NCBI RefSeq assembly: GCF_023715745.1
Contig: NZ_JAMBOV010000002.1
Span: 434,001 to 498,000, forward strand
Reading direction: 5' to 3'
Length of the DNA stretch: 64,000 nt
Source: Microbacterium oleivorans
GTDB lineage: Bacteria; Actinomycetota; Actinomycetes; Actinomycetales; Microbacteriaceae
Shown: piece after piece, positions 53,074 to 63,394 of the stretch
How the letters are laid out: each line of letters begins with the position of its first letter
Numbering within the stretch: position 1 is the stretch's first letter
Position numbers and translations under genes: made by a program
Notes under the pieces: generated by a model
What the model was told of the DNA's origin: nothing
Database searches by the model: none
Seen by the model: only the letters and a program-made list of their open reading frames with translations

Positions 53074-54222
53074 GTGAGTGATCTGGAGTCGTATCTGGCC
53101 GGTTTCGACGTGGACACCGGCTACCTCAACTGGGCATCGTTCGGTCCGCTGTCGGTCGCTGTCCGGGAGGAGGCGCGGGCGGACGAGGAGCTCTCGGCCA
53201 CCGGGAGGCCCTCGGGGATCGAGCTCGTCGCCGGCCACGTCGACGAGGCACGCGCGCTGGTGGCGGGCGCGCTGGACGCGGCGGTCGACGACGTCACCCT
53301 GGTGCCGTCGACGACGGATGCCCTGTTTCACGCGCTGTTCGGCCTGGCGGGGACGGTCCTCCTGTCGCCGCATGAGTATCCGTCGATCCCCGTCGCCGCG
53401 CGCCGGGCGGCCGATGCCCGCGGCCAGCTGACGGTCCGGGAACTCGACGCCGGGATCACCCGCCTGACGCCCGAGGTCGTGCAGGACACGCTCACCGACG
53501 ATGTGACCGCGGTGGCCGTGAGTCTCGTGGACTACCGGACGGGGTACCTCGTGGATCTGCCCGCCCTGCGGGAGGTCGTGGGCGATCGCCTGCTCATCGT
53601 CGACGCGATCCAGGGATTCGGCGTCGTCGACGTCGATTGGGCGGCAGCCGATGTCGTCGCCGGTCACGGCTACAAGTGGCTGCGCGCGGGCCGGGGCACC
53701 GGCTTCGCCCGGTTCTCCCCGCGCGCCCGTGAGCGCATCGCGCCCGTGCTCGCCGGAGTCGCGGGGACCGAGGCCGAGCTCGGCGACCTCGACGTGGGGC
53801 CGCCGAAGGCCGGCGCAGCCGCCTATGCCGTCTCGCGACCGGATCCGCAGGCGGCGGGCCGGCTGCGTGCGGCCCTGCGGGAGATGACGGATGCCGGCAT
53901 CCCCTCGATCGCCGCCCTCGTCGCCGAGAACGCGCGTCGCGTCATGGCCATCGCGGACGCCCACGGCATCCCGGTCCTGACCGATCGTGACCGGCATGCG
54001 GGGATCGTCACGCTGGCACCGGACACCGGGCGAGCAGGGCTCATCGCCGCCGAGCTGACGAACGCGGGGGTGACGGCGACGGTGCGCGGCGGGGTGATCC
54101 GGATCTCACCGCACGCGGGAACCCCGGACGCCGCGTTCGAGCTCCTGGACGCCGCATTCGCCGCCGCCCGCGTCGGTCCGATCCTCTCGACGCCGACGCC
54201 GGCGCCCCTCCTGCCCGGCTGA
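53074..54222 (+). CDS. Class V aminotransferase (cysteine desulfurase-like fold)
   Basis: 382 residues. PLP enzyme with WASFGPLSVAVREE at the start, a LLSPHEYPSIPVAARRAA segment, VDAIQGFGVVDVDWAAADVV and the PLP lysine K201 in GHGYKWLRAGRGTGFA. Related to isopenicillin epimerase-like and selenocysteine-lyase-like proteins; substrate unknown. GTG 53074 has GACAAT six bases upstream, another possible leaderless start. Confidence 0.85.
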   Translation: MSDLESYLAGFDVDTGYLNWASFGPLSVAVREEARADEELSATGRPSGIELVAGHVDEARALVAGALDAAVDDVTLVPSTTDALFHALFGLAGTVLLSPHEYPSIPVAARRAADARGQLTVRELDAGITRLTPEVVQDTLTDDVTAVAVSLVDYRTGYLVDLPALREVVGDRLLIVDAIQGFGVVDVDWAAADVVAGHGYKWLRAGRGTGFARFSPRARERIAPVLAGVAGTEAELGDLDVGPPKAGAAAYAVSRPDPQAAGRLRAALREMTDAGIPSIAALVAENARRVMAIADAHGIPVLTDRDRHAGIVTLAPDTGRAGLIAAELTNAGVTATVRGGVIRISPHAGTPDAAFELLDAAFAAARVGPILSTPTPAPLLPG

Positions 54223-54336
54223 CACGGAGAGTTCACGCATCCGACACATCCGGCGGCGTGTCGTGGCGCCGCGGTGTCGCCGGCGACGCCTACGTTCATC
54301 CCAACGGGCAAAGCGCCTGTTCGAGTCGGCCTCTCA

Positions 54337-54386
54337 CGACTCGTGACCCCAGGTCGACTCGTGACTGCCGGGTGGGTTCCACCCGG
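54337..54386 (+). promoter_or_regulatory. Direct repeats and hairpin in the phoH2 upstream region
   Basis: CGACTCGTGAC occurs at 54337-54347 and 54355-54365, 18 bases apart. Directly after, CCGGGTGG (54368-54375) and CCACCCGG (54379-54386) form an 8-bp stem with loop GTT, four bases before GGAG. Possible operator and translation control element. Confidence 0.45.
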
Positions 54387-54400
54387 GGCGGGAGTGGGTT

Positions 54401-55756
54401 GTGGCCACACGAGCACCTGAGACGCAGCAGCACCAGCACGAGTCCGCGGGAGCGACTCCGGACCAGGATCTCCGCACGTACGTGCTGGACACCTCGGTCC
54501 TGTTGAGCGATCCGCGCGCACTGTTCCGCTTCGCCGAGCACTCGGTCGTGCTGCCGGTCGTCGTCGTCACGGAACTCGAGCGGAAACGGCACGATCCGGA
54601 GATCGGCTACTTCGCCCGCCAGGCCCTGCGTCACCTCGACGAGCTGCGGGTGGAGCACGGACGACTCGACTTCCCCGTGCCCGTCGGCGCCGACGGCACG
54701 CTGCGTGTCGAACTCACCAACACCGACCCGACCGTCCTCCCGGCCGGCATGCGGCTGGGGGACAACGACACCCGCATCCTGTCGGTCGCGATGCACCTGA
54801 GCCAGGAGGGCCAGTCCGTCACGGTCGTGTCCAAGGATCTTCCGATGCGTGTGAAGGCCGCCTCGCTGGGCCTGCACGCCGAGGAGTACCTGGCTGAGCA
54901 GGCCGTGGACTCGGGCTGGACCGGCATCGCGTCGATCGACCTTTCCGGCGACGAGGTCAGCGACCTCTACGACAGCGAGGTCGGCGTGAGCGAGGACGTG
55001 CGCGGCCTGCCGGTGAACACGGGCCTCGTGATCCACTCCGAGCGCGGCTCGGCCCTCGGGAGGGTCACCGGCGACGGCTCGTACCGTCTCGTCCGCGGGG
55101 ACCGGGACGTCTTCGGACTCCACGGTCGCTCCGCCGAGCAGCGCATCGCCATCGACCTCCTGCTCGACCCGGAGGTCGGCATCGTCTCACTGGGCGGGCG
55201 GGCCGGCACCGGGAAGTCGGCGCTCGCCCTCTGCGCGGGCCTCGAGTCCGTGCTCGAGAAGCAGCAGCAGAAGAAGATCATCGTCTTCCGCCCGCTGTTC
55301 GCCGTCGGTGGTCAGGAGCTCGGCTACCTGCCGGGCGACCAGCAGGAGAAGATGAACCCCTGGGGGCAGGCGGTGTTCGACACGCTCGGGTCCGTCGTCA
55401 CCGGCAACGTCCTCGAGGAGGTCGTCGCACGGGGGATGCTGGAGGTCATGCCGCTGACGCACATCCGTGGTCGTTCCCTCCATGACGCGTTCGTGATCGT
55501 GGACGAAGCCCAGTCGCTCGAGCGGAACGTCCTGCTGACCGTCCTCAGCCGCATCGGTCAGAACTCGCGCGTCGTGCTCACCCACGACGTCGGTCAGCGC
55601 GACAATCTCCGCGTCGGCCGTCACGACGGGATCGCCTCGGTCATCGAGACGCTCAAGGGACACGACCTGTTCGGACACGTGACCCTCGTGCGCTCCGAGC
55701 GGTCCGCGATCGCCGCGCTCGTGACCGACCTCCTGGAGGCGGGCGAGCTGAGCTGA
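54401..55756 (+). CDS. PhoH2: PIN RNase domain fused to PhoH ATPase
   Basis: 451 residues. The N-terminal PIN domain ([41 protein letters not shown]) is an RNase fold; the PhoH domain has Walker [31 protein letters not shown], and Walker [13 protein letters not shown]. Mycobacterial PhoH2 is a sequence-specific RNA helicase/RNase. GTG start after GGAG. Unlike the mycobacterial case no antitoxin-like partner gene is visible directly upstream. Confidence 0.94.
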   Translation: MATRAPETQQHQHESAGATPDQDLRTYVLDTSVLLSDPRALFRFAEHSVVLPVVVVTELERKRHDPEIGYFARQALRHLDELRVEHGRLDFPVPVGADGTLRVELTNTDPTVLPAGMRLGDNDTRILSVAMHLSQEGQSVTVVSKDLPMRVKAASLGLHAEEYLAEQAVDSGWTGIASIDLSGDEVSDLYDSEVGVSEDVRGLPVNTGLVIHSERGSALGRVTGDGSYRLVRGDRDVFGLHGRSAEQRIAIDLLLDPEVGIVSLGGRAGTGKSALALCAGLESVLEKQQQKKIIVFRPLFAVGGQELGYLPGDQQEKMNPWGQAVFDTLGSVVTGNVLEEVVARGMLEVMPLTHIRGRSLHDAFVIVDEAQSLERNVLLTVLSRIGQNSRVVLTHDVGQRDNLRVGRHDGIASVIETLKGHDLFGHVTLVRSERSAIAALVTDLLEAGELS

Positions 55757-55773
55757 TCCGGCAGTGGAAGGAC

Positions 55774-55803
55774 GACGCCCCCGACCGAGCGGTCGGGGGC
55801 GTC
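55774..55803. terminator. Strong bidirectional terminator between phoH2 and the response regulator
   Basis: GACGCCCCCGACC (55774-55786) pairs perfectly with GGTCGGGGGCGTC (55791-55803) around a four-base loop. Confidence 0.8.
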
Positions 55804-55817
55804 GCCGCGTCAGGGAC

Positions 55818-56474
55818 TCACTCCCAGCGGTAGCCCTCGCCACGGACCGTCACGATACGGTCGGAGCCGAGCTTCGCGCGGAGGTAGCGCACATAGACGT
55901 CGACGACGTTGGAACCCGGATCGAAGTCGAGACCCCAGACCCGGCTGAGCAGCGCCTCACGGGTGAGCACGTCGCCGGAGTGGCGGAGGAACTGCTCGGC
56001 GAGGGCGAACTCCCGCGAGGAGAGCTCCACGTCGCGGCCGTCGACGGTGGCGCGGCGAGCCAGGATGTCGAGCGTGACTCCGCCGCGGGTGAGCGAGGTC
56101 GGTGCGCTCGCGGCGCTGTCACGCAGGCGCGAGCGCACGCGCGCCATCAGCTCGGCGACCGCGAACGGTTTGGGGACGTAATCGCTCGCTCCGGCATCCA
56201 GCCCTTCGATCGTGTCGCTCGTTCCGCTGCGTGCCGTCAGCATGATGACGGGGGTCGTGTGGCCGGCCCCGCGCAGTTCGCGGAGCACGTCGAAGCCGTC
56301 CATCGTCGGCAGGCCGACGTCGAGCACGATGAGGTCGATGTCACCCGCGAGCGCGATCTCGAGCGCGTCCGGGCCGTCGTCGGCGCCGACGGCCTCGTAG
56401 CCCTCGGCGTGCACGGCGCGCGAGACGAGCGAGACGATGTGCGGTTCGTCGTCGACGATGAGGATGCGGGTCAT
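55818..56474 (-). CDS. OmpR/PhoB-family response regulator
   Basis: 218 residues. Receiver with VDDEPHIV, phospho-Asp in LIVLDVGLPTMDG and VPKPFAVAEL; C-terminal winged helix with ELSSREFALAEQFLRHSGDV and TVRGEGYRW. It follows the kinase gene on the same strand with a four-base overlap, the reverse order of the first two-component pair in this window. Confidence 0.94.
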   Translation of the reverse strand: MTRILIVDDEPHIVSLVSRAVHAEGYEAVGADDGPDALEIALAGDIDLIVLDVGLPTMDGFDVLRELRGAGHTTPVIMLTARSGTSDTIEGLDAGASDYVPKPFAVAELMARVRSRLRDSAASAPTSLTRGGVTLDILARRATVDGRDVELSSREFALAEQFLRHSGDVLTREALLSRVWGLDFDPGSNVVDVYVRYLRAKLGSDRIVTVRGEGYRWE

Positions 56475-57451
56475 TCAGTGGCCTCTCGCTGCAGGAGGAC
56501 GTCGCCGGCACGGATGGGGGACGGCAGCGCCCCCCGGGTGCCGATCGGGATCTCCAGGGTGAACGTAGCACCGCCGCCGGGGGTGTCCGCGACGGCGCAG
56601 TGGCCGCCGTGGGCCTTCGCGATGGCGTCGACGATCGCGAGTCCCAGGCCGGACCCGCCGATGCGGCGCTTGCCCGCGCCGCGGTCGAAGCGGCGGAAAA
56701 TGCGGTGCCGCACCGCCGGGGGGATGCCGGGGCCGTGATCACGGACCCAGAGCTGCGCACCGCCGGCGTGGACCGCGCTGCCGATCTCGATCGCCGTTCC
56801 GGCGGGCGTGTACTTGGTCGCGTTGTCCGCGAGTTGCAGCCATGCCTGCAGCAGGCGGTCGCCATCCGCGCGGATGACGCCGTCGGCGCTCTGCTCCACT
56901 CGCCAGGTGTGGTCGCCGATGACGCCGACCATCTCGAAGACGCGCTGCGTGAGGGCGGCGAGATCGACGTCGCCGCGGGAGAGCTGCCCGCCCTCGACCG
57001 CGGCCAGCACGTCGATGTCGCCGATGAGGCGCGTCATGCGGTCCAGCTCGGCGATCCCGAGGGAGCGGATCGACTCGACGTCGTCGGGGTCGGCGGCATC
57101 CATCATCTCGAGGTGACCGCGGACGATCGTGATGGGGGTCTTCAACTCGTGGCGCACGTCGTCGAGAAGGCGGCGCTGCGTCTCGAACGCTCCCTCGACG
57201 GTGTCGCCGGCCGGCAGCGAGGCGACGCTGCGGCGCTCGAGGATCGCCCACCCCACGACACCGACGCCGGCGAGCGCGGGGACGGCGGCCGCGGCCCAGA
57301 CGAGCGCGGTCCAGCCGGCCGTCTCGGGCGCGGTCAGCACGGCGACGGCGAACGCCGCCGCACCCACGCCGACGAGGCCCGCCGCAGCGACCGCGAGAAG
57401 GATCCCGAGGCCCGGCGTGCCCCGTCGCGGTGGTGCGGCGGCGCTGTTCAC
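56471..57451 (-). CDS. Sensor histidine kinase with two closely spaced membrane helices
   Basis: 326 residues. Two transmembrane helices in the first 70 residues with only about ten residues between them, so no real external sensor domain; signals are probably sensed in or near the membrane. HisKA with the phospho-His in VRHELKTPITIVRG, HATPase with QLADNATKYTPAGT, VRDHGPGIP and GGSGLGLAIVDA. GTG 57451 lies six bases after GATAAT, which overlaps the fumC stop codon. Confidence 0.92.
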   Translation of the reverse strand: MNSAAAPPRRGTPGLGILLAVAAAGLVGVGAAAFAVAVLTAPETAGWTALVWAAAAVPALAGVGVVGWAILERRSVASLPAGDTVEGAFETQRRLLDDVRHELKTPITIVRGHLEMMDAADPDDVESIRSLGIAELDRMTRLIGDIDVLAAVEGGQLSRGDVDLAALTQRVFEMVGVIGDHTWRVEQSADGVIRADGDRLLQAWLQLADNATKYTPAGTAIEIGSAVHAGGAQLWVRDHGPGIPPAVRHRIFRRFDRGAGKRRIGGSGLGLAIVDAIAKAHGGHCAVADTPGGGATFTLEIPIGTRGALPSPIRAGDVLLQREATE

Positions 57452-57457
57452 GCTCCG

Positions 57458-57463
57458 ATTATC
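57458..57463 (-). promoter_or_regulatory. -10 box GATAAT before the kinase gene (probable leaderless)
   Basis: On the minus strand GATAAT ends six bases before GTG 57451 and overlaps the fumC TGA (57462-57464). Confidence 0.45.
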
Positions 57464-58859
57464 AACCCGGGTGGGTCATCGAGAGGAGGTCGAGCTTCTC
57501 ATCGAGCTGCTGCTCGGTGAGTTCGCCCCGCTCGACGTACCCGAGGTCGATCACAGCGTCGCGCACCGTGATCCCCTTGGCGACCGAGTGCTTGGCGATC
57601 TTGGCGGCCGCCTCGTACCCGATGAGCTTGTTCAGAGGGGTGACGATCGAGGGCGACATGCCGGCGTAGGCGGCCGCACGCTCCTCGTCGGCTTCGAGGC
57701 CGGCGACGGTCTTGTCGGCAAGGACCCGCATCGCGTTGGACAGCAGCCGGATCGACTCGAGGAGTGCCGTGCCCATGACGGGGATCGCGACGTTGAGCTC
57801 GAAGGAACCGGATGCCCCGGCCCACGCGACCGTCGCGTCGTTGCCGATCACCCGCGCGGCGACCATGAGAGTCGCCTCCGGGACGACCGGGTTGACCTTG
57901 CCGGGCATGATCGACGACCCCGGCTGCAGGTCGGGGATGTGCAGTTCGCCGAGACCCGTGTTCGGCCCCGAGCCCATCCACCGGATGTCGTTGTTGATCT
58001 TCGTGAGCGATACCGCGATCGTGCGCAGCGCACCCGACGTCTCGACGAGGCCGTCGCGGTTCGCCTGCGCCTCGAAGTGGTCCTTCGCCTCGGTGATGGG
58101 CAGCTCGGTCTCGGCCGCAAGGAGCGCGATGACCTTCTGCGGGAACCCGAGGGGGGTGTTGATGCCGGTGCCGACGGCCGTCCCGCCGAGGGGCACCTCG
58201 CCGACGCGGGGGAGCACCGACTGCACGCGCTCGATGCCCAGACGCATCTGACGCGCGTAACCGCCGAACTCCTGGCCGAGGGTCACCGGGGTGGCGTCCA
58301 TGAGGTGGGTGCGGCCGCTCTTGACGACGCTCTTCCAGGTATCGGCCTTCTCCTCCAGCGCCACCGCGAGGTGGTCGAGCGCCGGGATGAGGTCGTCGAT
58401 CAGCGCCTGCGTGACGGCGATGTGGACGGAGGTGGGGAACACGTCGTTCGAGGACTGCGATGCGTTCACGTGGTCGTTGGGATGCACCGGCGACCCCAGC
58501 CTGCGGGTCGCGAGGGTCGCGAGGACCTCGTTCATGTTCATGTTCGAGGACGTGCCCGAGCCGGTCTGATAGGTGTCGACCGGGAAGTGCTCGTCGTACG
58601 CCCCGGTCACGACCTCGTCGGCGGCCCAGGCGATCGCGTCCGCGATCGCGCCGTCGAGCGTCCCGAGCTCCTTGTTGGCGAGGGCGGCTGCCTTCTTGAT
58701 GCGCGCCAGCGCCGCGATCTGGGTCGACTCGAGGCCGGAGCCCGAGATCGGGAAGTTCTCGACGGCGCGCTGGGTCTGTGCGGCGTAGAGGGCGTCCTTC
58801 GGTACGCGCACCTCGCCCATCGTGTCGTGCTCGATGCGGTACTCGGTCGGCTCAGTCAT
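57462..58859 (-). CDS. fumC: Class II fumarate hydratase
   Basis: 465 residues. Reversibly hydrates fumarate to malate in the TCA cycle. Motifs: [80 protein letters not shown] and the signature [11 protein letters not shown]. It lies downstream of xseA-xseB-DUF4245-carbonic anhydrase on the same strand, 48 bases after the last one. Confidence 0.97.
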   Translation of the reverse strand: MTEPTEYRIEHDTMGEVRVPKDALYAAQTQRAVENFPISGSGLESTQIAALARIKKAAALANKELGTLDGAIADAIAWAADEVVTGAYDEHFPVDTYQTGSGTSSNMNMNEVLATLATRRLGSPVHPNDHVNASQSSNDVFPTSVHIAVTQALIDDLIPALDHLAVALEEKADTWKSVVKSGRTHLMDATPVTLGQEFGGYARQMRLGIERVQSVLPRVGEVPLGGTAVGTGINTPLGFPQKVIALLAAETELPITEAKDHFEAQANRDGLVETSGALRTIAVSLTKINNDIRWMGSGPNTGLGELHIPDLQPGSSIMPGKVNPVVPEATLMVAARVIGNDATVAWAGASGSFELNVAIPVMGTALLESIRLLSNAMRVLADKTVAGLEADEERAAAYAGMSPSIVTPLNKLIGYEAAAKIAKHSVAKGITVRDAVIDLGYVERGELTEQQLDEKLDLLSMTHPG

Positions 58860-58907
58860 GGTCGTTCACGTCCTCGTTTCAGGTGACTGTCGTGGGGGAA
58901 GGGGTGC

Positions 58908-59543
58908 TCAGGCGACGTCGCCGACGACCACGTCGGGGACGGCCGTGCCGTCGGCGAGGCGGTAATTCGCGCCGACGATCGCGACGCGACCCTCGGCGAC
59001 CGCCTCGCTGATGAGCTCGGACGCGCGGAGGATGCCCGCGACGGTGTCGCGGAGATGCTCGCGACCGACTTCCTCGGCATCCACCGTCTCGGCGGTCGTC
59101 CCGTCCTTCGCCTTCAGGACGCGACGTACGGCCGGGACGATCGGTGCGACCTGGCGCCAGATGTTCGCGGGGAGAGCGGGCGCGTCGACACCGGTCGAGT
59201 CGATGGCCGCGCGGACGGCACCGCATTCGTCATGGCCGAGCACGACGATGAGCGGGACGTTGAGCACCGCGACGGCGTACTCGAGGCTGCCGATGACCGA
59301 GTCGGAGACGACCTGGCCGGCGTTGCGGATCACGAACAGGTCGCCGAGGCCCTCGTCGAAGATGATCTCCGCGGCCAGTCGCGAGTCCGAGCACCCGAAG
59401 AGGGCGGCACTCGGGCGCTGCGCGTGCGCGAGCTCGTGACGGCGTTCCGCGTCCTGGCGAGGATGCCGCGGCTCACCGGCGACGAATCTCCGGTTCCCTT
59501 CCAACATCGCCGTCCAGACGTCTGCGGGGGTCGTCGTGCTCAA
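58908..59543 (-). CDS. Beta-class carbonic anhydrase
   Basis: 211 residues. Interconverts CO2 and bicarbonate, useful for ppc and other carboxylases. Zinc ligands are in ALFGCSDSRLAAEIIFD (Cys, with the Asp/Arg dyad) and VLGHDECGAV (His and Cys). Start: TTG at 59541-59543, whose last bases form the TGA of the upstream DUF4245 gene (TTGA overlap), with GGAG just upstream; the next in-frame ATG would still precede the zinc site but loses conserved N-terminal helix. Confidence 0.93.
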   Translation of the reverse strand: MSTTTPADVWTAMLEGNRRFVAGEPRHPRQDAERRHELAHAQRPSAALFGCSDSRLAAEIIFDEGLGDLFVIRNAGQVVSDSVIGSLEYAVAVLNVPLIVVLGHDECGAVRAAIDSTGVDAPALPANIWRQVAPIVPAVRRVLKAKDGTTAETVDAEEVGREHLRDTVAGILRASELISEAVAEGRVAIVGANYRLADGTAVPDVVVGDVA

Positions 59544-60163
59544 CGGAGCTCCTCTCTCAGAGTGCGGATCTGGTCGCCCAGGCTCTCGGCGACGGTCTCG
59601 GCGGCGCCGCGGTCGGTCGATGCGGCCAGGCCGATGACGACGGTGTCGGTGCCTGCCGTGGTGGCCAGGGCGTAGTCGATGGTGTCGACCGCGCTGGGGA
59701 GGTCGTAGACGTCCCACTCGATGCCGTCGATCGTCGTCGTCGCGGTGGGGGCGTAGCCGCCGAGCTGCCGGGCGACCCAGCCCTCGGGGGGAGCGAAGGC
59801 CTGCGTCACCTCGACGTACCCGGTGGCGGGGGCGTACACGATGCGCCATTCGCCGCCCTCGACCTCCGCCGAGTTCACTCGCCAGGCGTCCGGGGCGCCG
59901 GGCACGACCACACCGTGGCCCGCCGTGCGCTCGGCTGCGGCGGCGGCCGCCGGGACGTCGGCCTCCGGGGTCTCGGCAGGGGTCCCGCGGGGGACACCCA
60001 GGTAGACCACGGCCATGATCCCGACGCAGACGATGAGGGCCGCGATCAGGTTCCGGAAGGTCTTGCTGGACCGGTAGCGCTCGGATGCCGCGGCCTTGCG
60101 TGCGGCGGTCTCCTCCGGGGTCTCGGGCCTGCCGAGCTCCGCGACGATGCGGGGCCGGGCCAT
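59540..60163 (-). CDS. DUF4245 membrane-anchored protein
   Basis: 207 residues. Cytoplasmic N-terminus of about 38 residues, one transmembrane helix (LIAALIVCVGIMAVVYLGV), then an external domain with WRVNSAEVEGGEWRIVYAP and VARQLGGYAPTATTTIDG typical of DUF4245. Function unknown. The ATG shares a base with the xseB stop (TGATG). In M. tuberculosis a DUF4245 gene is also found near fum. Confidence 0.9.
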   Translation of the reverse strand: MARPRIVAELGRPETPEETAARKAAASERYRSSKTFRNLIAALIVCVGIMAVVYLGVPRGTPAETPEADVPAAAAAAERTAGHGVVVPGAPDAWRVNSAEVEGGEWRIVYAPATGYVEVTQAFAPPEGWVARQLGGYAPTATTTIDGIEWDVYDLPSAVDTIDYALATTAGTDTVVIGLAASTDRGAAETVAESLGDQIRTLREELR

Positions 60164-60384
60164 CAGGAGGCGGTCCCGCCGTCGGGGCGCGCCTCGTCGA
60201 GGCGCCGCTTGGCGCCGAGCAGCCATTCCTCGCACCGGGCCGCGAGCGCCTCGCCGCGGGTCCACAGGGCGAGGGACTCCTCGAGGGTCGGCGAGCCCTG
60301 CTCGAGCTGGGCGACCACGTGCACGAGTTCGTCGCGGGCCTGCTCGAAGGAGAGGGTCGACACATCCCCCGCGTCGGTCGTCAT
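60163..60384 (-). CDS. xseB: Exodeoxyribonuclease VII small subunit
   Basis: 73 residues. Binds the large subunit to form the single-strand exonuclease. Typical sequence LSFEQARDELVHVVAQLEQG, LEESLALWTRGEALAARCEE. Start ambiguous: ATG 60384, or ATG 60393 (adds MGA), which begins one base after the xseA stop. Neither has a good ribosome binding site, consistent with coupled translation from xseA. Confidence 0.93.
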   Translation of the reverse strand: MTTDAGDVSTLSFEQARDELVHVVAQLEQGSPTLEESLALWTRGEALAARCEEWLLGAKRRLDEARPDGGTAS

Positions 60385-60394
60385 GGCTCCCATC

Positions 60395-61690
60395 CTAGAT
60401 CGCGGCCGGCGGGCCGTCCGCCGCGGACTCCGCCACCTCGCCGGTCGAGCGCGCGGCGAACGAGCCGCGTCCGACCGTGACGACGACGTCCGTGCCGCGG
60501 GGTGCCTGCTCGGCGTCGCGGACGATCGCGCCCCCGGGGAGATGGGCGATCGCGTAGCCGCGGTCGAGAGTCGCGCCGGGGGAGAGGGCGCGCAGCGACG
60601 CGCGCAGCTCTGCCGTCGTGCGGGCCGCGGCATCCCATCGTCGTCTCATGACGTCACGAGCACGGGAGGACAGCGCGACGACCTCCTGGACGCGGCCGGT
60701 CAGCATCGACTCGGGGTCGCGCAGCACCGGACGCGAGCGCAGCTGGGCCAGCGCAGCGATGTCATGCGAGACGCGTTGCGTGAGCCGCGAGCGGGCGCGG
60801 CTGCGCAGCTGCTGCACCAGGGCGCGCTGCTCGGACACGTCGGGGACGACCCGCTTGGCGGCATCCGTCGGCGTCGAGGCCCGCAGATCGGCCACCTCGT
60901 CGAGGAGCGGGTGATCGTTCTCGTGACCGATCGCCGAGACGATCGGAGTGGATGCCGCGGCCACCGCCCGCACGAGGCGCTCGTCGCTGAACCCCAGCAG
61001 CGACTGCGGGTCGCCGCCGCCGCGGGCGATGATGATCACGTCGACCTCGGGATCCGCGTCGAGGGTCCGCAGAGCGGCGAGCGTCTCCGGGACGCAGCGG
61101 TCGCCCTGAACGGCCGCGTAGACGGTGCGGAAGGCGACGTGGGGCCAGCGGAGCTCGGCGTTGCGGTGGACGTCCTTCTCGGCGTCGCTGCGCTCACCCG
61201 TGATGAGCCCGATCACGTGGGGGAGGAAGGGAAGGGGCTTCTTGCGGGCCGGGTCGAACAGGCCCTCGGCACGCAGCGCAGTGCGCAGCCGCTCCAGGCG
61301 CTCGAGCTGGTCGCCGAGGCCCGTATGACGCATCGCCGAGACTGTGAAGCTGAAATCGCCCGTCTTGGTGAAGTAGTCCGCTTTCACGCACGCGATCACC
61401 CGGTCGCCGACCTTGAGGTCGTCCGGGGTGCGCTGCAGGGTGGACGACCACATCCGGAAGGAGAGCATTCCGTCACCGCCGGCATCCTTCAAGCGCCCGA
61501 ACACGTGACCGCCGCGGAGGTTCCACGCCGTGATCTCGCCCTCGACCCAGACAGAGCCCCACTTCTGCACGAAGTCGCGGATCGTCTCGTTCAGGCGGGA
61601 GACCGACGTCGGCGCGTCAGGCGAAGAGTCCCGCGGGTGCACCGCGTCCGGGGGAGCTGCGGCGCCCGGCTCGGTCTGGAAAGTCGTCAC
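60395..61690 (-). CDS. xseA: Exodeoxyribonuclease VII large subunit
   Basis: 431 residues. OB-fold N-terminal domain ([40 protein letters not shown]) and catalytic core with [54 protein letters not shown] and the late [18 protein letters not shown] 61690 was chosen as the start. Divergent from ispH, as in mycobacteria. Confidence 0.94.
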   Translation of the reverse strand: MTTFQTEPGAAAPPDAVHPRDSSPDAPTSVSRLNETIRDFVQKWGSVWVEGEITAWNLRGGHVFGRLKDAGGDGMLSFRMWSSTLQRTPDDLKVGDRVIACVKADYFTKTGDFSFTVSAMRHTGLGDQLERLERLRTALRAEGLFDPARKKPLPFLPHVIGLITGERSDAEKDVHRNAELRWPHVAFRTVYAAVQGDRCVPETLAALRTLDADPEVDVIIIARGGGDPQSLLGFSDERLVRAVAAASTPIVSAIGHENDHPLLDEVADLRASTPTDAAKRVVPDVSEQRALVQQLRSRARSRLTQRVSHDIAALAQLRSRPVLRDPESMLTGRVQEVVALSSRARDVMRRRWDAAARTTAELRASLRALSPGATLDRGYAIAHLPGGAIVRDAEQAPRGTDVVVTVGRGSFAARSTGEVAESAADGPPAAI

Positions 61691-61736
61691 GGACACCCAT
61701 CTTGCTGCACACGTCCCCCACACAGTCGGGGGTTCG

Positions 61737-61742
61737 TACAAT
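61737..61742 (+). promoter_or_regulatory. -10 box TACAAT before ispH (probable leaderless)
   Basis: TACAAT ends six bases before GTG 61749; five of six bases match the consensus. Confidence 0.55.
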
Positions 61743-61748
61743 CGAGGG

Positions 61749-62810
61749 GTGACTTCTCCCGCCGTTTCGCTGCCGATGCCCCGTATCCCGGGAGCCCGCG
61801 GGCGGCTCGTCGACCTCCCCGTCCAGGGCTCCAAGCGTGTCCTGCTCGCTGCGCCCCGCGGCTACTGCGCCGGCGTCGACCGTGCCGTCATCGCCGTCGA
61901 GAAGGCGCTGGAGCGCTACGGCGCTCCGGTGTACGTGCGCAAGCAGATCGTGCACAACATCCACGTCGTCACGGAGCTGGAGTCCCAGGGCGCCATCTTC
62001 GTCGATGAGGTCGACGAGGTCCCCGAGGGCGCCCACGTCGTCTTCAGTGCGCACGGCGTCTCTCCGGCGGTGGTCAACGCCGCCGCCGACCGCGGACTGC
62101 AGGCCATCGACGCCACATGCCCGCTCGTCACCAAGGTGCACCGCGAGGCCGTGCGTTTCGCCCGCGACGATTTCGAGATCCTCCTCATCGGGCACGACGG
62201 TCACGAGGAGGTCGAGGGCACGGCCGGTGAGGCCCCCGATCACGTCACCGTCGTCAACTCGCCCGACGAGGCGGACACGGTCGTCGTGAAGGATCCCGAC
62301 AAGGTCGTCTGGCTCTCGCAGACGACGCTCTCCGTCGACGAGACGATGGACACCGTGCGCCGCCTGCGTGAGCGGTTCCCGAACCTGCAGGACCCGCCCT
62401 CGGACGACATCTGCTACGCGACGCAGAACCGTCAGGTCGCGATCAAGAAGGTCGCGAAGGATGCCGACCTCGTCATCGTGGTGGGATCCGCCAACTCCTC
62501 CAACAGCGTCCGACTCGTCGAGGTCGCCCTCGAGTACGGCGCGAAGGCGGCGTACCGCGTCGACTACGCCCACGAGATCAAGCAGGAGTGGCTCGACGGC
62601 GTCGAGACGGTCGGCGTCACCTCCGGTGCGTCGGTGCCCGAGGTGCTCGTGTCGGAGGTGCTCGAAGACCTGGCCGGTGCGGGTTACCGCGACGTCGCCG
62701 AGGTGAAGACGGCTGAGGAGGACCTCATGTTCTCGCTCCCGAAGGAACTGCGCCAGGACCTGTCCGGTCGCCGGGACGACCGTGCTCTCGGGGGACGGAA
62801 CCGCTCGTGA
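61749..62810 (+). CDS. ispH: 4-hydroxy-3-methylbut-2-enyl diphosphate reductase
   Basis: 353 residues. A 4Fe-4S enzyme making isopentenyl and dimethylallyl diphosphate, the last step of the non-mevalonate route. The three cluster cysteines are in [28 protein letters not shown] and [13 protein letters not shown]; the substrate residues HNIHVV and SAHGVSP are present, as is [10 protein letters not shown]. An N-terminal stretch of about 28 residues precedes the core. GTG behind TACAAT. Confidence 0.96.
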   Translation: MTSPAVSLPMPRIPGARGRLVDLPVQGSKRVLLAAPRGYCAGVDRAVIAVEKALERYGAPVYVRKQIVHNIHVVTELESQGAIFVDEVDEVPEGAHVVFSAHGVSPAVVNAAADRGLQAIDATCPLVTKVHREAVRFARDDFEILLIGHDGHEEVEGTAGEAPDHVTVVNSPDEADTVVVKDPDKVVWLSQTTLSVDETMDTVRRLRERFPNLQDPPSDDICYATQNRQVAIKKVAKDADLVIVVGSANSSNSVRLVEVALEYGAKAAYRVDYAHEIKQEWLDGVETVGVTSGASVPEVLVSEVLEDLAGAGYRDVAEVKTAEEDLMFSLPKELRQDLSGRRDDRALGGRNRS

Positions 62811-63331
62811 GCGACGACCCCCGGCCGCGACCGCAGTACGGGGAGTACGCGACGCCCGAGCAGCAGCGCGCGGCGATCCATCACCCGGAGCCGTCACCCG
62901 CGGCATCCGTCGATCCGCCTCACCCGCCCACCGCTCCCGCGACGACCGTGGCCGCCCGGCCCACCCGGATGGCCGACCGCATCATCACGGTCGCCCTGCT
63001 GGCCTACGGGTTGGTCACCGTCGTCGGCGCGATCCCGCAGCTGGTGGACTTCCGCTCCTTCGCCGACACGTGGATGGAGGTCGCCGGCGTGGACGGCGAG
63101 TTCACGAACACGGCGCAGGGCGCACTGTGGGGCGGCATCGGCGCGGCCGTCTTCGCCGTCGGCTGGCTGGTCACCGCCGCCTGGGCGTGGTGGTCGTTGG
63201 CGCGCGGACGGGTCAGCTGGTGGATCCCGCTCGTGGGTGCGATCGCGACCTTCGTGATCGTGAGCGTCTGCCTCGTGATCCCGATCTTCGGAGATCCCGG
63301 GCTCGTCCGCGGCCTCGCCATCGGCTCGTAG
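62807..63331 (+). CDS. Membrane protein, probably DUF6264 family
   Basis: 174 residues. A Pro-rich cytoplasmic N-terminus ([10 protein letters not shown], then PPHPPTAPA) of about 55 residues and three transmembrane helices ([59 protein letters not shown]). The layout fits a small uncharacterised Microbacteriaceae family. GTG start overlaps the ispH stop by four bases. Confidence 0.72.
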   Translation: MSDDPRPRPQYGEYATPEQQRAAIHHPEPSPAASVDPPHPPTAPATTVAARPTRMADRIITVALLAYGLVTVVGAIPQLVDFRSFADTWMEVAGVDGEFTNTAQGALWGGIGAAVFAVGWLVTAAWAWWSLARGRVSWWIPLVGAIATFVIVSVCLVIPIFGDPGLVRGLAIGS

Positions 63332-63394
63332 CACCTGGTACTTTTACGGCTGCTGCGGGTGTTCCCTCGCGTGCATCATCTCGGGAGGGGAATC

